The notes below the pieces were generated by a model, which worked only from the letters and a program-made list of their open reading frames with translations, did no database searches and was not told the origin of the DNA. A program made the position numbers and the translations under genes. This document shows, piece by piece, positions 37,150 through 49,800 of a DNA stretch of 64,000 nt. Every line of letters starts with the position of its first letter. Position 1 is the first letter of the stretch. Origin of the DNA: Trifolium pratense (taxonomy: Eukaryota > Streptophyta > Magnoliopsida > Fabales > Fabaceae); the NCBI RefSeq assembly GCF_020283565.1, contig NC_060065.1, positions 52,502,409 through 52,566,408 on the forward strand, in the 5' to 3' direction.

Positions 37150-40100
37150 ATGACTTCTCACCAAAAACAACATGATCATCTTCAACTTTCTTCTTGCAAA
37201 AGAACACTTTCTCTTCCACTTCACAAGGTATATACTTTACCTTTTTTTATCTCTTAAACCATGTTTACAATATTTAAATTATTAATTAATCAAATTATTA
37301 TATAGTTTCATATTTCAATTGCTATGATGACATGTTGAATTCATCATTATAAGTACAATTTAACTTAATAGCAGCTAATAGCCCTGGTCGCTTCGATTAG
37401 TTAAAAATATTCAATAAAACATTACTAAATTTATGAAATTATGAATTTTTATTTTGTACAAGAAATTATGAATTTTTCATGATGAAATTTATTTTGATAA
37501 TTTTTTAGGAGAATCTTTTAATGGAAAAACCCTACAAAAAATCAGAAGAAGAATCATGTTCATCATCTTCAAAGGAATTTGTTGGAATAAAGATGCCATT
37601 AACACCAAGTCCAACAGGAAGTAACAAAAGGGTGAATTTTCTTGTGACATCACGTTCAGTTGATGCACCAATTGATAATAATAGCAATTTAGGGTTTTCA
37701 ACAACAACAAAGGGAAAATCATCATCAAATAGTAGAAGTATATTACCAAAATTGAATTTTAGGTATAATAGGACAACATCAACATCATCATCAACAGCAT
37801 CAGATATTGAAAAGGGTATAATTGCAAATCCAGAAAGTTCTTTTGTAGGTCCTCAAGAGAAGCCTTTAATTTCAGGATCAGTGTCTTTGAGTAAGATATT
37901 TAATCCTAAGATTAATAGGACTTCATCATTGCCAGTTGAAGAAATTGGACGTGTTAATACAGAATTTGCTTTTGGTGGATGTCTTGGTGCTTCTCCTTAT
38001 GTAAGGGTTTAAGTTTAATTCATTAGTACTAGTGATTTTAATTTTAAAAGATTGTTTTTTTATGTGTAATTAAATAATGGGTATCTTTTTTTTTTTTTTA
38101 ATTAATTAACTAGTAAGGTCTTTTTTCGATAAACAACTTAATTAAGCACTTATAATATACGTGTTTATCATAAGTGTTTTTGTATAAGCTATTTTTATAA
38201 TAAATAATTAAAAAAAGTCAAGTTGTTTTATATAAGTTACAAGTTATTTTCAGAAGTTATGAAATAAGCTGAAAACAACATATGGATATGTCATAAGTTG
38301 GTTTCATAAGATCTCTCGAACAGACTCACAAGTGTGGATGTCAGCAGATAAGTCCAAATAAGTCAATCCAAAGCTATAAGTTGTTTTCATAAGTTATCCT
38401 CATAAGTTATCCTGGAGAGTTTATGAAATAAGCTTGAAAACAACATATGGACATGTCTTAAGTTGGTTTCATAAGCTCTCTCAAACAAGCTCACAGTTGT
38501 GTATGTCAGTAGATAAGTCCAAATAAGTCAATCCAAAGCTATAAGTTGTTTCTGTAAGTTATCCTGGAGAGTTTATGAAATAAGCCGAAAACAACATATC
38601 TACATGTCGTAAGTTGGTTTCATAAGATCTCTCAAACTGTCTCAAGTTTGGATGTTAGTAGATAAGTTCAAATAAGTCAATCCAAAGATACCCTAGTTTG
38701 AAAATAACAAGGATTTAAAATATTTGCTGAATTGTTACACTGAAAGCTACTACTTCCTAGTTCAAAGTTCCCACCATACATGTGAATAGAATTCAATAAA
38801 TAAATAAGCAGTTTGAAGAAGTCATGTATCTGTTTTTTTTGCCTTAGATCACTGCTTGCTTTCTGGTTACTAGTGCTAATTCTTGTATTCGACTGTGTTG
38901 CTAAATCTTGCATCATATAACTGTTTATCCTTTGTTTTAAACAATTTGATCCTTTTGCAGAGAAGCCAGACGACGATAGCTCGATCTCGTTCTGAGCCTG
39001 TAGATACTCAAGAAAAAACCATAAGGAAAATGGATACGTTTTTCCGCATTATTCCTTCCACCCCAGGTGTAAAGGAAGCAAAAGAATGGTTAAAAGCATC
39101 ATCAGAAAAGGATACTGGTATCATATTATAAGCAACTTGTATACACAGTCGTTGAAAATCGCTAAAAAGTAATTTATTGAATGATGTCTTCTGCTTTCTT
39201 GGCACTCAAGAATAGCTAAAAGATTCTTTATCCTTTTTATAAAACAATTCAGACTCTTTTAAAACAGATTATTTCCAATCCTACATGGTGTCAATAACTA
39301 AGACAAAACACCTTTATTGGTTCAGAAAATGGCGGTGACGACAGTGACGGCGGTGAAGATATAGCTGAAGAGGAAGCTGTGTGTAGAATTTGTCTGATTG
39401 AGCTATGTGAAGGAGGTGAGACATTGAAGATGGAATGCTGTTGCAAAGGTGAACTTGCGTTGGCTCACCAAGAATGTGCTATTAAGTGGTTTAGTATCAG
39501 AGGAAACAAAACCTGTGATGTGTGCAAGGAAGAAGTTCAGAATCTCCCTGTCACTCTTTTAAGGATCCAAAATGTTCAAACTCAGAATACTGGTGCAAGA
39601 TCTCAGCAGGACGATGACTTCAGGCATGTGCAGTTTTTAATATTTGATAAAAATTATAACTGCTATATTTTGATTGAATTATAGCAACAAGCTTCAATTG
39701 AACTATATCTATATCGTGAGATCTTATGTGCAACTTGTTTATAGAATCATAGATACCTTGATAATCACGACTCATTTCCTTAGTTACAAGTTCCTCTTCA
39801 TATATGCTATAATGGTTATGAAATTATCTATAATATGGTGCTGACCAACCAGTTTACTTTCATGCATCTAACTGAAGTAATAAGTTTGAATGCTATCTCT
39901 GAATTTATCATTTGTTTTGGACATCCAACAGTGTTGTTAAATAGCAGTTATATCGGCACTATGGTGTATCATAATTTGAATAAATCGCTATTGTTTGCAA
40001 TACGCTATGTTGAACCAAATGTTGTCAAATAGCGGCTATAGCACTGTTGTGTATTAAAATTTGATCAAACTGCTATTTCCCTCGATCTCTGACCTGATTC

Positions 40101-41452
40101 TGTTGAAGTTGTGGGTTTATTTCTTGCAATGTCTAGTTGAATTTCTTCTTGCCACTTTCATGCTTCAAGTAGTCTTTAGTTTACTCTTTAGCATTGAATG
40201 CAGTTAATATTTTCCTTGTAGTTCTGCGGTCAATACAAGCGTAACTGTTTTAAAAATCGAATACAGTGTTCGCTTTGTATCTTTCTTGTACTATAGATAA
40301 TCGCTACACATAACACTGTAATTTGTTTGCTCAAATTAACAGGGTTTGGCAGGAGTTGCCTGTGCTTGTCATTGTCAGCATGCTTGCGTATTTCTGTTTC
40401 CTTGAGCAGCTTTTGGTAAGGGTAAAAGTCTTCCCATTTCTCTCTCAAAGTTACAATTCTGTATAGCCTCACTTATTCAACTCTCTGCAGGTTGGAAAAA
40501 TGGGAACCAAAGCAATTTTCATTTCCCTTCCCTTTTCCTGTGTACTCGGTCTAGTCTCCGCCATGACATCAACAACCATGGGTAGGTTTGCAAATTATCC
40601 GTGATGAATATGGTCCATATACTTTTATGAGGAACTCGTCTTAATTTCATTTATATATCTAAAATTGTCCATAATATATCGGTCCTTTCTCAAACATTAT
40701 TTGTATAAGTTTCCATGGTCTAAAATGACATAGCAATTGCTGCCTGATTTATGAGTTATTTATTTCGAAATAAAAGGGGATAGAAGCCCAAAAAAGAGAA
40801 ATTACGCTTAAATCAAACTAGGAGTACCAACTCTAGACTAGACACATCACTATCAGTAGGCACCAAAGGCCTAATTTGAATTAGAAGATGATCATAAATC
40901 ACAAAATCCTCTCCAAACCCGTTTGGAGAATTCTTATTCATGTTTCATTTTACTTTTAGCTAATTCTGTTCATGCGTGTTTCCGTTTGTCCAGTTAGGAA
41001 CAGGTTCATCTGGCTTTATGCATCTGCTCAATTTCTTTTGGTGGTTCTCTTTGCGCATATATTTTACCCCTTGGTAATAGATTTTGATACGAGCGGTTTT
41101 TATCACCTCAAACTTTCACTTGACATACACCAAACCCCTACACGAAGAATCACAGAAAATACTAACTTCATTCTATTAGTTTCATAACCTGCAGGTTGGT
41201 AAGCAAGCAGTTTTGGCAATCCTTCTTGCATCATTTGCAGGGTTTGGTGTAATGATGAGCGGAAGTTCAGTTTTTACGGAGTTACTCAGATGGAGAAGAA
41301 GATGGCAGGCTTACTCACAGCAGCGTCATGGCTCACAAGCGATGACACAAGAAGGACTATATTCTCAAGGTGCAATTACCCCACAATCAAGTCTTCCCAA
41401 CCAAAGCCATACTACAGCACAAATGCAAAATCAACAAAACTCAAATTCATAG
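37150..41452 (+). CDS. RING-CH (MARCH-type) membrane E3 ubiquitin ligase, 8 exons
   Basis: Exons: 37150-37227, 37509-38000, 38961-39117, 39326-39623, 40343-40415, 40491-40581, 40994-41073, 41195-41452. A Ser-rich N-terminal region precedes a C4HC3 RINGv domain: [40 protein letters not shown]. Four hydrophobic segments follow: [75 protein letters not shown]. The tail is Gln-rich. The RINGv domain recruits the E2; the family acts at membranes to ubiquitinate membrane proteins. Intron 4 appears to use a GC donor (cag|gcatgt), needed to keep frame into VWQELPVL. Intron 2 (960 bp) holds tandem repeats; intron 4 holds a hAT-like fragment. Confidence 0.88.
38255..38690 (+). repeat. Tandem repeat (~150-160 bp unit, 3 copies) in RING-CH intron 2
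   Basis: Three successive copies of a unit containing 'gaaataagctgaaaacaac', 'cataagttggtttcataag' and 'agataagtccaaataagtca', starting near 38257, 38420 and 38570. The divergence is moderate, mostly substitutions and small indels. Confidence 0.75.
39929..40080 (+). repeat. hAT-like MITE fragment(s) in RING-CH intron 4
   Basis: 'cagtgttgttaaatagc' at 39929 and 'gttgtcaaatagcggctata' at about 40021 are two direct heads of a repeat related to the element at 3629. The matching 3' end is not clear, so these are probably truncated or nested copies. Confidence 0.4.
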
Positions 41453-43231
41453 CTGAATTGAAGTCTATATATGGCTCCTTTCGTATTGCTAAAGCGAATG
41501 TATAGGTGATTAAACTCTAGCAGGATTTTAGTACTGTGAATGTACACCATAGTACATTGTGCAGCATATATTGCAGCAATTAGGGAACAACTTGGGACTA
41601 TAGCTTTCTATGAAAATATTTTGTTATTTTCTTTGTTTAAACCATCTTATTATGCATTCTACCTCGGTATGCGCTATGTCATATAATCAATGAGACTATG
41701 CCATATAATCAATGAGACTATTGTATTTCTGTTAGTATCAGATAACTTTGTTGTCTAATGCAACTAGAATGAAAATGTGAGTTTTTGTGTTATGTTATTC
41801 CTCCACATGTTTATTAAAAAATCACCATAATCATTTTTGTTTTAAGGTTTTTATTTTGATATTGAATGCAATAATGCAGCACCCTTCTACAAACACACAA
41901 AATATGCCAGTTCAAGTTCAATACCTTAGGCATGTATATTTGCTATTTACAGATAAGAGTTTATATGGCATTACATAGTGCATAAACTTTTTGCTCTTTC
42001 ATTTGAGGTGCAAAGGAAAAAGATATTTTTCATCTTGAAAAAGAATTGTTTAGGTGAAATTGAAAGTAATGGCAACCTAAATTAGAGACGATTCATAACT
42101 TTGTAGGACGTTTTCAAATAGGTCTCTGATTTTGTCATATTTTACTCATTTTAATTCTTCTAAGCGTATGTTAGAGACTAAATTGATAGTAAGTTGATAA
42201 AGTTAGGGGACCAAATTAATTCATGTTCCAAAGTATTATAGGCAACACTATTTAGGTAATTTATAGTTTGCACTTTTCTTTTCTTTTAGAAGGATTTACA
42301 CTACTCTTTTAGAAAGAGAGAGTTTGATTATGATCCGTGAAAGTTTGATTATGATGTATAAAGACATACACTTTTAAAATTGATGACATAATAATAATAA
42401 TAATTAACTTTTTATACTACACTCAATCAAAATCATAGTAGTGGAAGGAACTCTCCATTTTCACTCACTTCACATGAACACGTTATTAACTTTTAGAATT
42501 ATTTAGGACACATGTAATGTAAACCTTTCTCCCTACAATTTGTCCACATCCTCATCAACAAAAATAATCCTAATATGCTATTCATACTCTACCGTGTCTC
42601 ACGATTTTATTTAGGAGAATCGTTTAGTACCAATAATTTCAATAGTTACTGGTAACTATTGTAGTTGTATATAAGATTTGGATTAACAAAGATATTATTG
42701 GAACATATTTTTCAGTAAGATTTACATCATTAAAAGATATTTTTCAAAAAATGGAGAGACATGAAGAGATTCTAATCAATTTTAAATATAAAGATATATA
42801 TTGATCCGATTAATCCACAGTCCGCACTAATCATGGATTTTAGTCATTTAAATTTTGGTTCTTATGGATTTGACAATTTAGATGGTAGGTTTATTTTGGA
42901 CCTAATATTATCAGAAGATATCTAATTTAGGCTGGGCTAGTAACAATTATCTTTTATACTTCCAATATTCTAATTTTGTCCTTATAGAAAAATTCGGTTC
43001 GCAGAAACCAAATTTTTACTAGTGCAAATTCAGAGTAAATTTCAGTTTTTAGAAATCGAAATTTGTTTTCAAGGCAAGAGAAAACATCTTTATTTTTTAT
43101 TTTTTATTTTTTATTTTGTTATGGTATGTGGATCAACCCGTTTAACCATAGACTACCTAATGTGGAGCAGATTTGGGCCTATGTATCACAATTTGTCATC
43201 TTTTACGAATAGGCCAACCTAATTCATTTAA

Positions 43232-44143
43232 GAAAATTGCTTTTTAGACCCTCCTATTATACTTCCAGGCCCCACGTCTTGACCAATTTGCCCTTAAAAA
43301 CCATTTTGGTACCTGCAATACGAAACAAGACTATTTTGGTACGTAACTACCGAAATGGTGGAAACGCTACAAAAAAATAACGTGCTTAATTGCGGGGGTA
43401 CTAAGTCATACTTGCGGGGGTTTTAAGCAACTGTGGTATGTTGTGTTCTTACTGCACTAATTTTGAGGAGGTTCCAAACCCCCGCAAAAGATGCAAAATA
43501 TGTAAAAAAAATCAAACATTCTCCAGCACTAGATTAGCGCTAGATGTGGAATCATAAAAGTCATGGGTACCAAAATTGATTAGAAAAACACAAAATAGAA
43601 ACGAATCCCAGCACAACATAGAAACCGAGTACAACATCCCACAACAACTAACACACACAAAATAAGGCCAGCAGGGAGCACCAAAACAGAGCTGCTACAA
43701 CACCAGTCAAAATAGGTACCGAACAGCAAAAACCAGAACCCGCAAAACAGCACAGCACCACCCTTTAACACAGAAAACAAAGCTCCGGATCCCAGCACCA
43801 CTCGTAAAGATCATCCGCACCAATCAATCCCATATGATTAATAAGGAATAGAAACGAATTGAAGCGTAAGATCAGAACCAAATTGAAACCGAAACGAAGC
43901 TGAATCGAAACGTTTTCGGTAGATAAGAAACGAATGGAAGCGTTTTCGGTAGACCGAAACCGAATCGAAGCGTTTTCGGTAGATACGAACCGAATCGAAG
44001 CGTTTTCGGTAGATTGAAACCGGATCTAAGGAAGATCGGATTTAAGGAAGATGAAGATGAACAATAACAACAACAACTACAGCAGGGTGAACAACAACAA
44101 CCAATCGAGGATGAAAGGAATTGATTTTGTTTGTAGGGTGAAT

Positions 44144-44179
<36 letters not shown>

Positions 44180-44355
44180 TCTATTTGAATTGATTTTTGT
44201 GTTTAGTGTTTTCGGTATCTATATACCGAAATTAAGCTATTATGGGTTCTACAACCCGAATTCAAGTTATTGGGGGGCTTGAAGACAAATCCAGGAGTGT
44301 TTTGGGATTTATTGGGGGCCTAAGGCAATTTTGGGGGGTCTAAAGAGCAATTATC
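43232..44355. mobile_element. Mutator-type non-autonomous element (1124 bp)
   Basis: Ends: left GA-A-AATTGCT-T-TTTAGAC, right inverted GA-T-AATTGCT-C-TTTAGAC, with weaker similarity further in. A perfect 9-bp duplication ttcatttaa flanks it (43223-43231 and 44356-44364). The interior includes a minisatellite of ~33-bp units with 'gaagcgttttcggtaga' (about 43895-44025) and (aac)n arrays. It has no transposase. Confidence 0.75.
43895..44025 (+). repeat. Minisatellite, ~33-bp unit x4
   Basis: Four units of the form 'cgaatcgaagcgttttcggt' plus 'agat-cgaa(a)c'. It lies inside the Mutator-type element and shares the 'ttcggt/accgaa' theme with the element at 33651-34093. Confidence 0.8.
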
Positions 44356-44429
44356 TTCATTTAATGCGCGAGTTTATGTGGAGTTGGTTAAATAGAGTGG
44401 GCAACGCTTATATTTATCTCTTATAATAT

Positions 44430-44588
44430 ATTTTTTGGCTTTTACCACCAATTAAATCTGGTTCGGGGGTCAGTTCTGACATCAAGTGGTTTCAGCCCCC
44501 TCCGATCGTAGTTGCGGGGATAGAATCGCGATCCTCCCTACCAAGTTCAGCATCAATCACCACTGAACCAACTAACGATTGATTATTC
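44430..44588 (-). repeat. tRNA-derived SINE, family A copy 3
   Basis: Minus-strand copy of the family at 7739/28631/59050: 'cgttagttggttcagtggtg' A-box region and a body with 'gggaggatcgcgattctatc'. It is flanked by atctcttataatat (44416-44429) and atctctaataatat (44589-44602), a 14-bp duplication with one mismatch. Confidence 0.75.
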
Positions 44589-44654
44589 ATCTCTAATAAT
44601 ATTCGTGTGTTTGTTTAGTCTTTTAAGTACAAATCAATTAATAATTAAAGAGAT

Positions 44655-44878
44655 GTTCTTTTTTTATAAAAAAAAACTTGGTATCCGGCCGGACCGACTA
44701 ATCCAAAGAGACCAATCCCACCGTCTACTTGTGGGGGCCCCATTTAATGTCCGATTTTATTTTTTGTTCTGTATAGACTTAGCCCACCGAAATTGGCACC
44801 AAAGAGAATCGAACCTAAAACCTTAAGAAGAACATACTCCAATGACCCAAGCCAATACCACTAGACAAACACAATGAG
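44655..44878 (-). repeat. SINE of Au-like type with perfect 17-bp target duplication
   Basis: The minus strand has A-box-like TGTCTAGTGGTATTGGC (44851-44867) and B-box GGTTCGATTCTC (44804-44815), then a body ending 'ccggataccaagttttt'. The duplication ttaataattaaagagat occurs at 44638-44654 and 44879-44895. I associate the tail and body with the legume/angiosperm Au SINE group from memory; the assignment needs alignment. Confidence 0.8.
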
Positions 44879-45160
44879 TTAATAATTAAAGAGATTGTAG
44901 AGATCTGAATTCATATATGATGATACTCTTTATTTCTTTGCACTTGAGGTGTGAGGTGTATTAATATAGCCACTAATTTATTTGAAAAACAAATGCATGT
45001 TTGATTTTTTAATTTTTCTTTTTAATGTTTGATTTTTTGTTGACAAATGTCAACATCTTCAAATTCAAAGTATCTTTAGCCGTCCTTTTGATCAAAATAT
45101 TCAAAGCATTTATGGCGTTTCATTTTTAATGATTCGAGAGGTTGAAGCTAAAAAAAAATA

Positions 45161-45337
45161 GGAGAATGTTAACTTGTGCCCTTAAGGCACATGTTAAGGA
45201 AGCAAAAATAGAAATTATTAAATGCTAATTTGTGCATTTTGACTTTTGAAGCATTAAATTTCTTGTATCATTAAATGTTGAATTTCTATTTTGGTATATC
45301 TTAACATGTGCCCTAAGGGCACATGTTAACAAGACCC
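45161..45337. mobile_element. Small MITE with palindromic terminal repeats
   Basis: Inverted ends 'gttaac-t/a-tgtgccctta-a/g-ggcacatgttaag' (31 nt, two mismatches), each itself palindromic. 177 bp overall, with A-rich flanks (aaaaaaata on both sides) that may be a 9-bp duplication. A partial copy of one end is at about 46045-46080. Confidence 0.6.
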
Positions 45338-46846
45338 AAAAAAATATATTCAAAGCATTTATGGAGTACAATTCTACTAGTACACAAGAGTCATTTTGAA
45401 AACTTTGTTTAGTAAACTATCATTGACTCATATGTTTGATATAAATGTGCAATTCATTCATGGTTTCTAAAATATCCTAAAAAAGATTTTTCAGTTAACC
45501 CTTTTACATCCGGTTTACATAAACTGGTGTTCACACACGTTTTGCAATTTATATGCAACCATTACATTGTTCTTTTCATCTTCTTCTTGTTCATGTATTT
45601 GCAGCAAACCCCAACAAATATTCACACTATAGTATGTTAATTGTTAAATGATCGAGTTAAAGATTGGATTTAGTAGAATGTTGGACTACTTCAATAAATA
45701 TGTGAGCATATTATTACACGACTCAAAGGAATGTGCGCAAAAACAATCTCCTCACTTCCTATATAAAGAACATGTTTTGTCTCAATGCGACCAATTTTGG
45801 TCAAAATATGCATCCAGATTAGTAAAAGCAAAGTGGGATAACATTAAGTGGTCAAAATTGCTCATTTTAAACATGAGAGCTAAAATTGCAAACATCGTGA
45901 GATTTTATGGGGCAAAAATGTAATTAAGTCAAAAATAAATAATAATTCCAAATTGTTTATGACACAATAATAATTTGTACATGTAAAATATTTAAAATGA
46001 TTTTATATTAAGAGATAAAAAAAATCTAAAAAATACTACTATAAGAGTCTTGCTAACATGTGCCCAAAAATAGAAATATTCTCTTAAATTTTTGTGTAAT
46101 TAATTTGTGATCAAATTTAAAAAATGAATTAGATGCATAAAAATTTCTTTTTTTTAATCACTTATATGTGCCATTTCCCAAAATATATTAATCTTATACG
46201 CCTCACTTTAAGGATTCAAATTCAATTAAGAATATGTTTGAATTCAAAGGAAGAACAAAGGAAATTAGGTAGAAAATAGAAATAATTAAAGATTGAGGTT
46301 CAATTCACAAAAAAAAAAAAAACCACATATGCATGAATGTGTGTCAGCTAGTGTAGAAGGATAATCGTGTTTTAGAATTTTAGATGCTGTGTTGAAAAAC
46401 AAAAAACATGTTCTTTAATCTTTTGTCATGTTTTTCACAACAACAATAGTTCATCTTGTTCCTTTGTAAACTAGAAGAAGCAGAAAGAGTTTGAAACAAG
46501 CCTTTGAAATTTTCTTCCCTTTCTCTCAGGTAAACACAAACCCATTTTCAAGACTCCATTTTTTTCAATCATTTTCATTTTCATTCAATTCCCAAGAATT
46601 TTCAGATAGAATTGAAAAGTGGGTAGCTGATTATTTCCCTTAATTTTATTTTATTGATTGAAAATTTTCTATCTTGTTAGAATTTGTAGAACAACAAGAA
46701 GCGCAGTTTGTTTGACTATTTGTTTTGACTTTTGAGCTAAATTTTGAAACTTTGTGATTGCTATGTGATGGTGTTTCAAATTATCAATTTAGTTTTTTGA
46801 TTTGGTTTTTCCAATTTGTGTGTTAAGGTGTGATTGTGCTTCAAAA

Positions 46847-49800
46847 ATGGCTGCTGGAACTGTTCCTGCTACGTTTACTAGCCTCAGGACATGTGATTCT
46901 GGTTTGGGGTTTGGGAAAAGTATTGATTTTGTGAGAGTTTCTGATTTGAGAAGAATGAAATCTGTTAGGAGAAAGGTTTCAATTATTAGGAATTCAAATC
47001 CTAGCCAGGATATTGCTGAACTTCAACCTGCATCTAAAGGAAGTCAACTTTTAGGTATGAATGTTACTTGATTGTTTCAGGTATTTTGTTTGTGCATTAA
47101 TTATCATTGCTAATCCTAAATTCTAACTCTAATGACTGTGGTTAATCTGTGGATAATGTTTTAAATGTAGTTCCTAGGCAAAAGTATTGTGAATCATTGC
47201 ACAAAACTGTGAGGAGAAAAACAAGGACAGTGACGGTTGGTGACGTGACTATTGGTAGTGAGCATCCTATAAGAATTCAGACCATGACTACGACGGATAC
47301 TAAGGATGTTGCTGGAACGGTTGAACAGGTTACACAACTGTTATTTTGCCTTGCACCAATACAAAATGATACAATTGACAGATGTATTTAGATGTTATGT
47401 TTCTTTTTCTTCTGTCTATTGGGGCAGGTGATGAAAATAGCAGACAAAGGAGCTGATATCGTACGGATAACAGTTCAAGGGAAGAAAGAAGCTGATGCAT
47501 GTTTTGAGATTAAAAACTCACTTGTGCAGAAAAAGTAAGCATAAATTATAGGTAGTTATATTGGATATGGTCGATGCTGTAACTTGTATTGTTTACGTAT
47601 TTATGTACCTATGTCCAGCTACAACATACCATTGGTGGCTGACATTCATTTTGCTCCCACTGTTGCTTTACGAGTAGCTGAATGCTTTGATAAGATTCGT
47701 GTCAACCCTGGAAATTTTGGTATGAATATCTTCATCGATTCAGTAGTCTTCTTTTACTCTCTATTTTGTCTATGTATTTTTTCAATATATATTTAAAAGT
47801 ATTGTCTTGCATTCTGAATCCAAAATGGTTGTCTTTCACAGCTGACAGACGAGCTCAGTTTGAAATATTAGAGTATACAGAAGACGACTATCAGAAAGAA
47901 CTTGAGCATATTGAACAGGTTGAATCACCCGTCTTATTTATATTTTACTCTGATGCTTCGAAAGTTTATTTTATTTTCTATCCGATGTCTGTTAGAATTA
48001 ATAACACCACAACTGCAATGTGAAGTTTTTGACCTATTTTATGCTTTATAAAATTATAGGTTTTCACGCCATTAGTTGAAAAATGTAAGAAATACGGAAG
48101 GGCAATGCGCATTGGAACAAACCACGGCAGTCTTTCTGATCGTATAATGAGCTACTATGGAGATTCACCTAGGGGAATGGTCAGTCTTTTCCTCTATTAT
48201 TCTGCAACACACCTTTCGTGTACTAAAGTGTTTTCTCTAGACTAGATGTTTTGTCCGTCTAACTAAACAATGATTGGACAGGTGGAATCTGCCTTTGAAT
48301 TTGCAAGGATATGCCGCAAGTTGGACTATCACAATTTCGTATTTTCTATGAAAGCGAGCAACCCTGTTGTCATGGTTCAGGCATACCGTTTACTTGTAGC
48401 TGAAATGTATGTCCAAGGCTGGGATTATCCGTTACACTTGGGTGTTACTGAAGCTGGAGAAGGTGAGGATGGTAGGATGAAATCTGCAATTGGCATTGGA
48501 ACTCTTCTTCAGGTATGTGTGTGAATTGATTATGGCTCTGTTTGCTACAGACTCACATGTATGTTGACGATATGATTTTCATCAGGATGGATTGGGAGAT
48601 ACCATTAGAGTTTCTCTCACAGAACCACCAGAGGAGGAGATAGATCCTTGTACAAGGTTGGCAAACCTTGGAATGAGGGCAGCTGAACTCCAAAAAGGGG
48701 TGGTATGGTTCAAAAAAACCTCCAGTTTAACATGCCTAAATTTTCTAAAGTCTCAACATCCTAAAATTTTATGAACTTACTTTCATTGACACTTCTTCCA
48801 TTCCATCAGGCACCTTTTGAAGAAAAGCACAGACATTACTTTGACTTCCAACGCCGTTCTGGTCAATTGCCGGTTCAAAAAGAGGTTAAAATTAAAAGTT
48901 CTGTAGAAAAACTTAACTATATTTACAGTTTATACACAGACTCCAAACGTTCTTCCACGGCGTACTTCCTATGGCATTTATTTAAAGAACTTTCCTTCTT
49001 AATACAGGGTGAGGATGTGGATTATAGAGGGACCCTCCACCGGGACGGATCTGTTCTCATGTCAGTCTCGTTGGATCAGTTAAAGGTAACATTTTGACAG
49101 CCCTCTTGTTCTCTCTTATTTTTGTCTGATCAAAATGTCGCTGTCAATATATCTGTTTGTGTTAATCACATTTATATTCTCTCTATTCCCTGATTTTTAC
49201 AGACGCCAGAGCTTCTCTACAAGTCACTTGCTGCTAAACTCATTGTTGGCATGCCATTTAAGGTTTTGGTTACTTAATCTTATTGGATTAAATGTCTTGT
49301 GGATTTAAATAATAAGTTATTTACATAGTTTGTCCTGTATATTCAGGATCTGGCAACAGTAGATTCAATCTTATTGCGGGAACTTCCTCCAGTAGACGAT
49401 GTTGATGCTGTAAGAACTAAGAACCTTCACTTTGGGAACTAAGTCTTAATAGGGGCATTTACTCTTTCATCTTTTTTATCCACCAAACCATTTCTTCACT
49501 GTCAAGTTATTGTGATCGCTCAAATAATTTTCTCTTCCTCTCTCTCATTTTTGGTACTATGATCAGCGGCTAGCTCTAAAAAGATTGATTGATATTAGTA
49601 TGGGAGTTATAACTCCTTTATCGGAGCAGCTAACAAAGCCATTACCAAATGCCATAGCTCTGGTAAACCTTAAGGAGCTATCTACTGGAGCTCATAAGCT
49701 TTTGCCACAAGGTACTATTCAATCTGCGTTTTAAGGATCACTGTTGGGTTATAATATTTAAATTTAACATGTAACTAAGCACAATAACTTTTTTTCCTCT

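Larger units (their letters stand above)
41453..46846. other. Gene-free, repeat-rich region upstream of HDS
   Basis: It contains the RING-CH 3' UTR, a decayed MITE-like stretch (about 42095-42230), the 1.1-kb element at 43232-44355, SINEs at 44430-44588 and 44655-44878, a small MITE at 45161-45337 with a partial relative near 46045-46080, and the HDS leader from about 46440. A leader intron with donor 'tctcag|gtaaac' at 46531 is plausible. The 45648-45923 frame has no recognisable domain and is not called. Confidence 0.6.

Noticed and set aside
45648..45923. 91-codon plus frame
   Set aside because: No recognisable domain or splice context; isolated in repeat-rich spacer.
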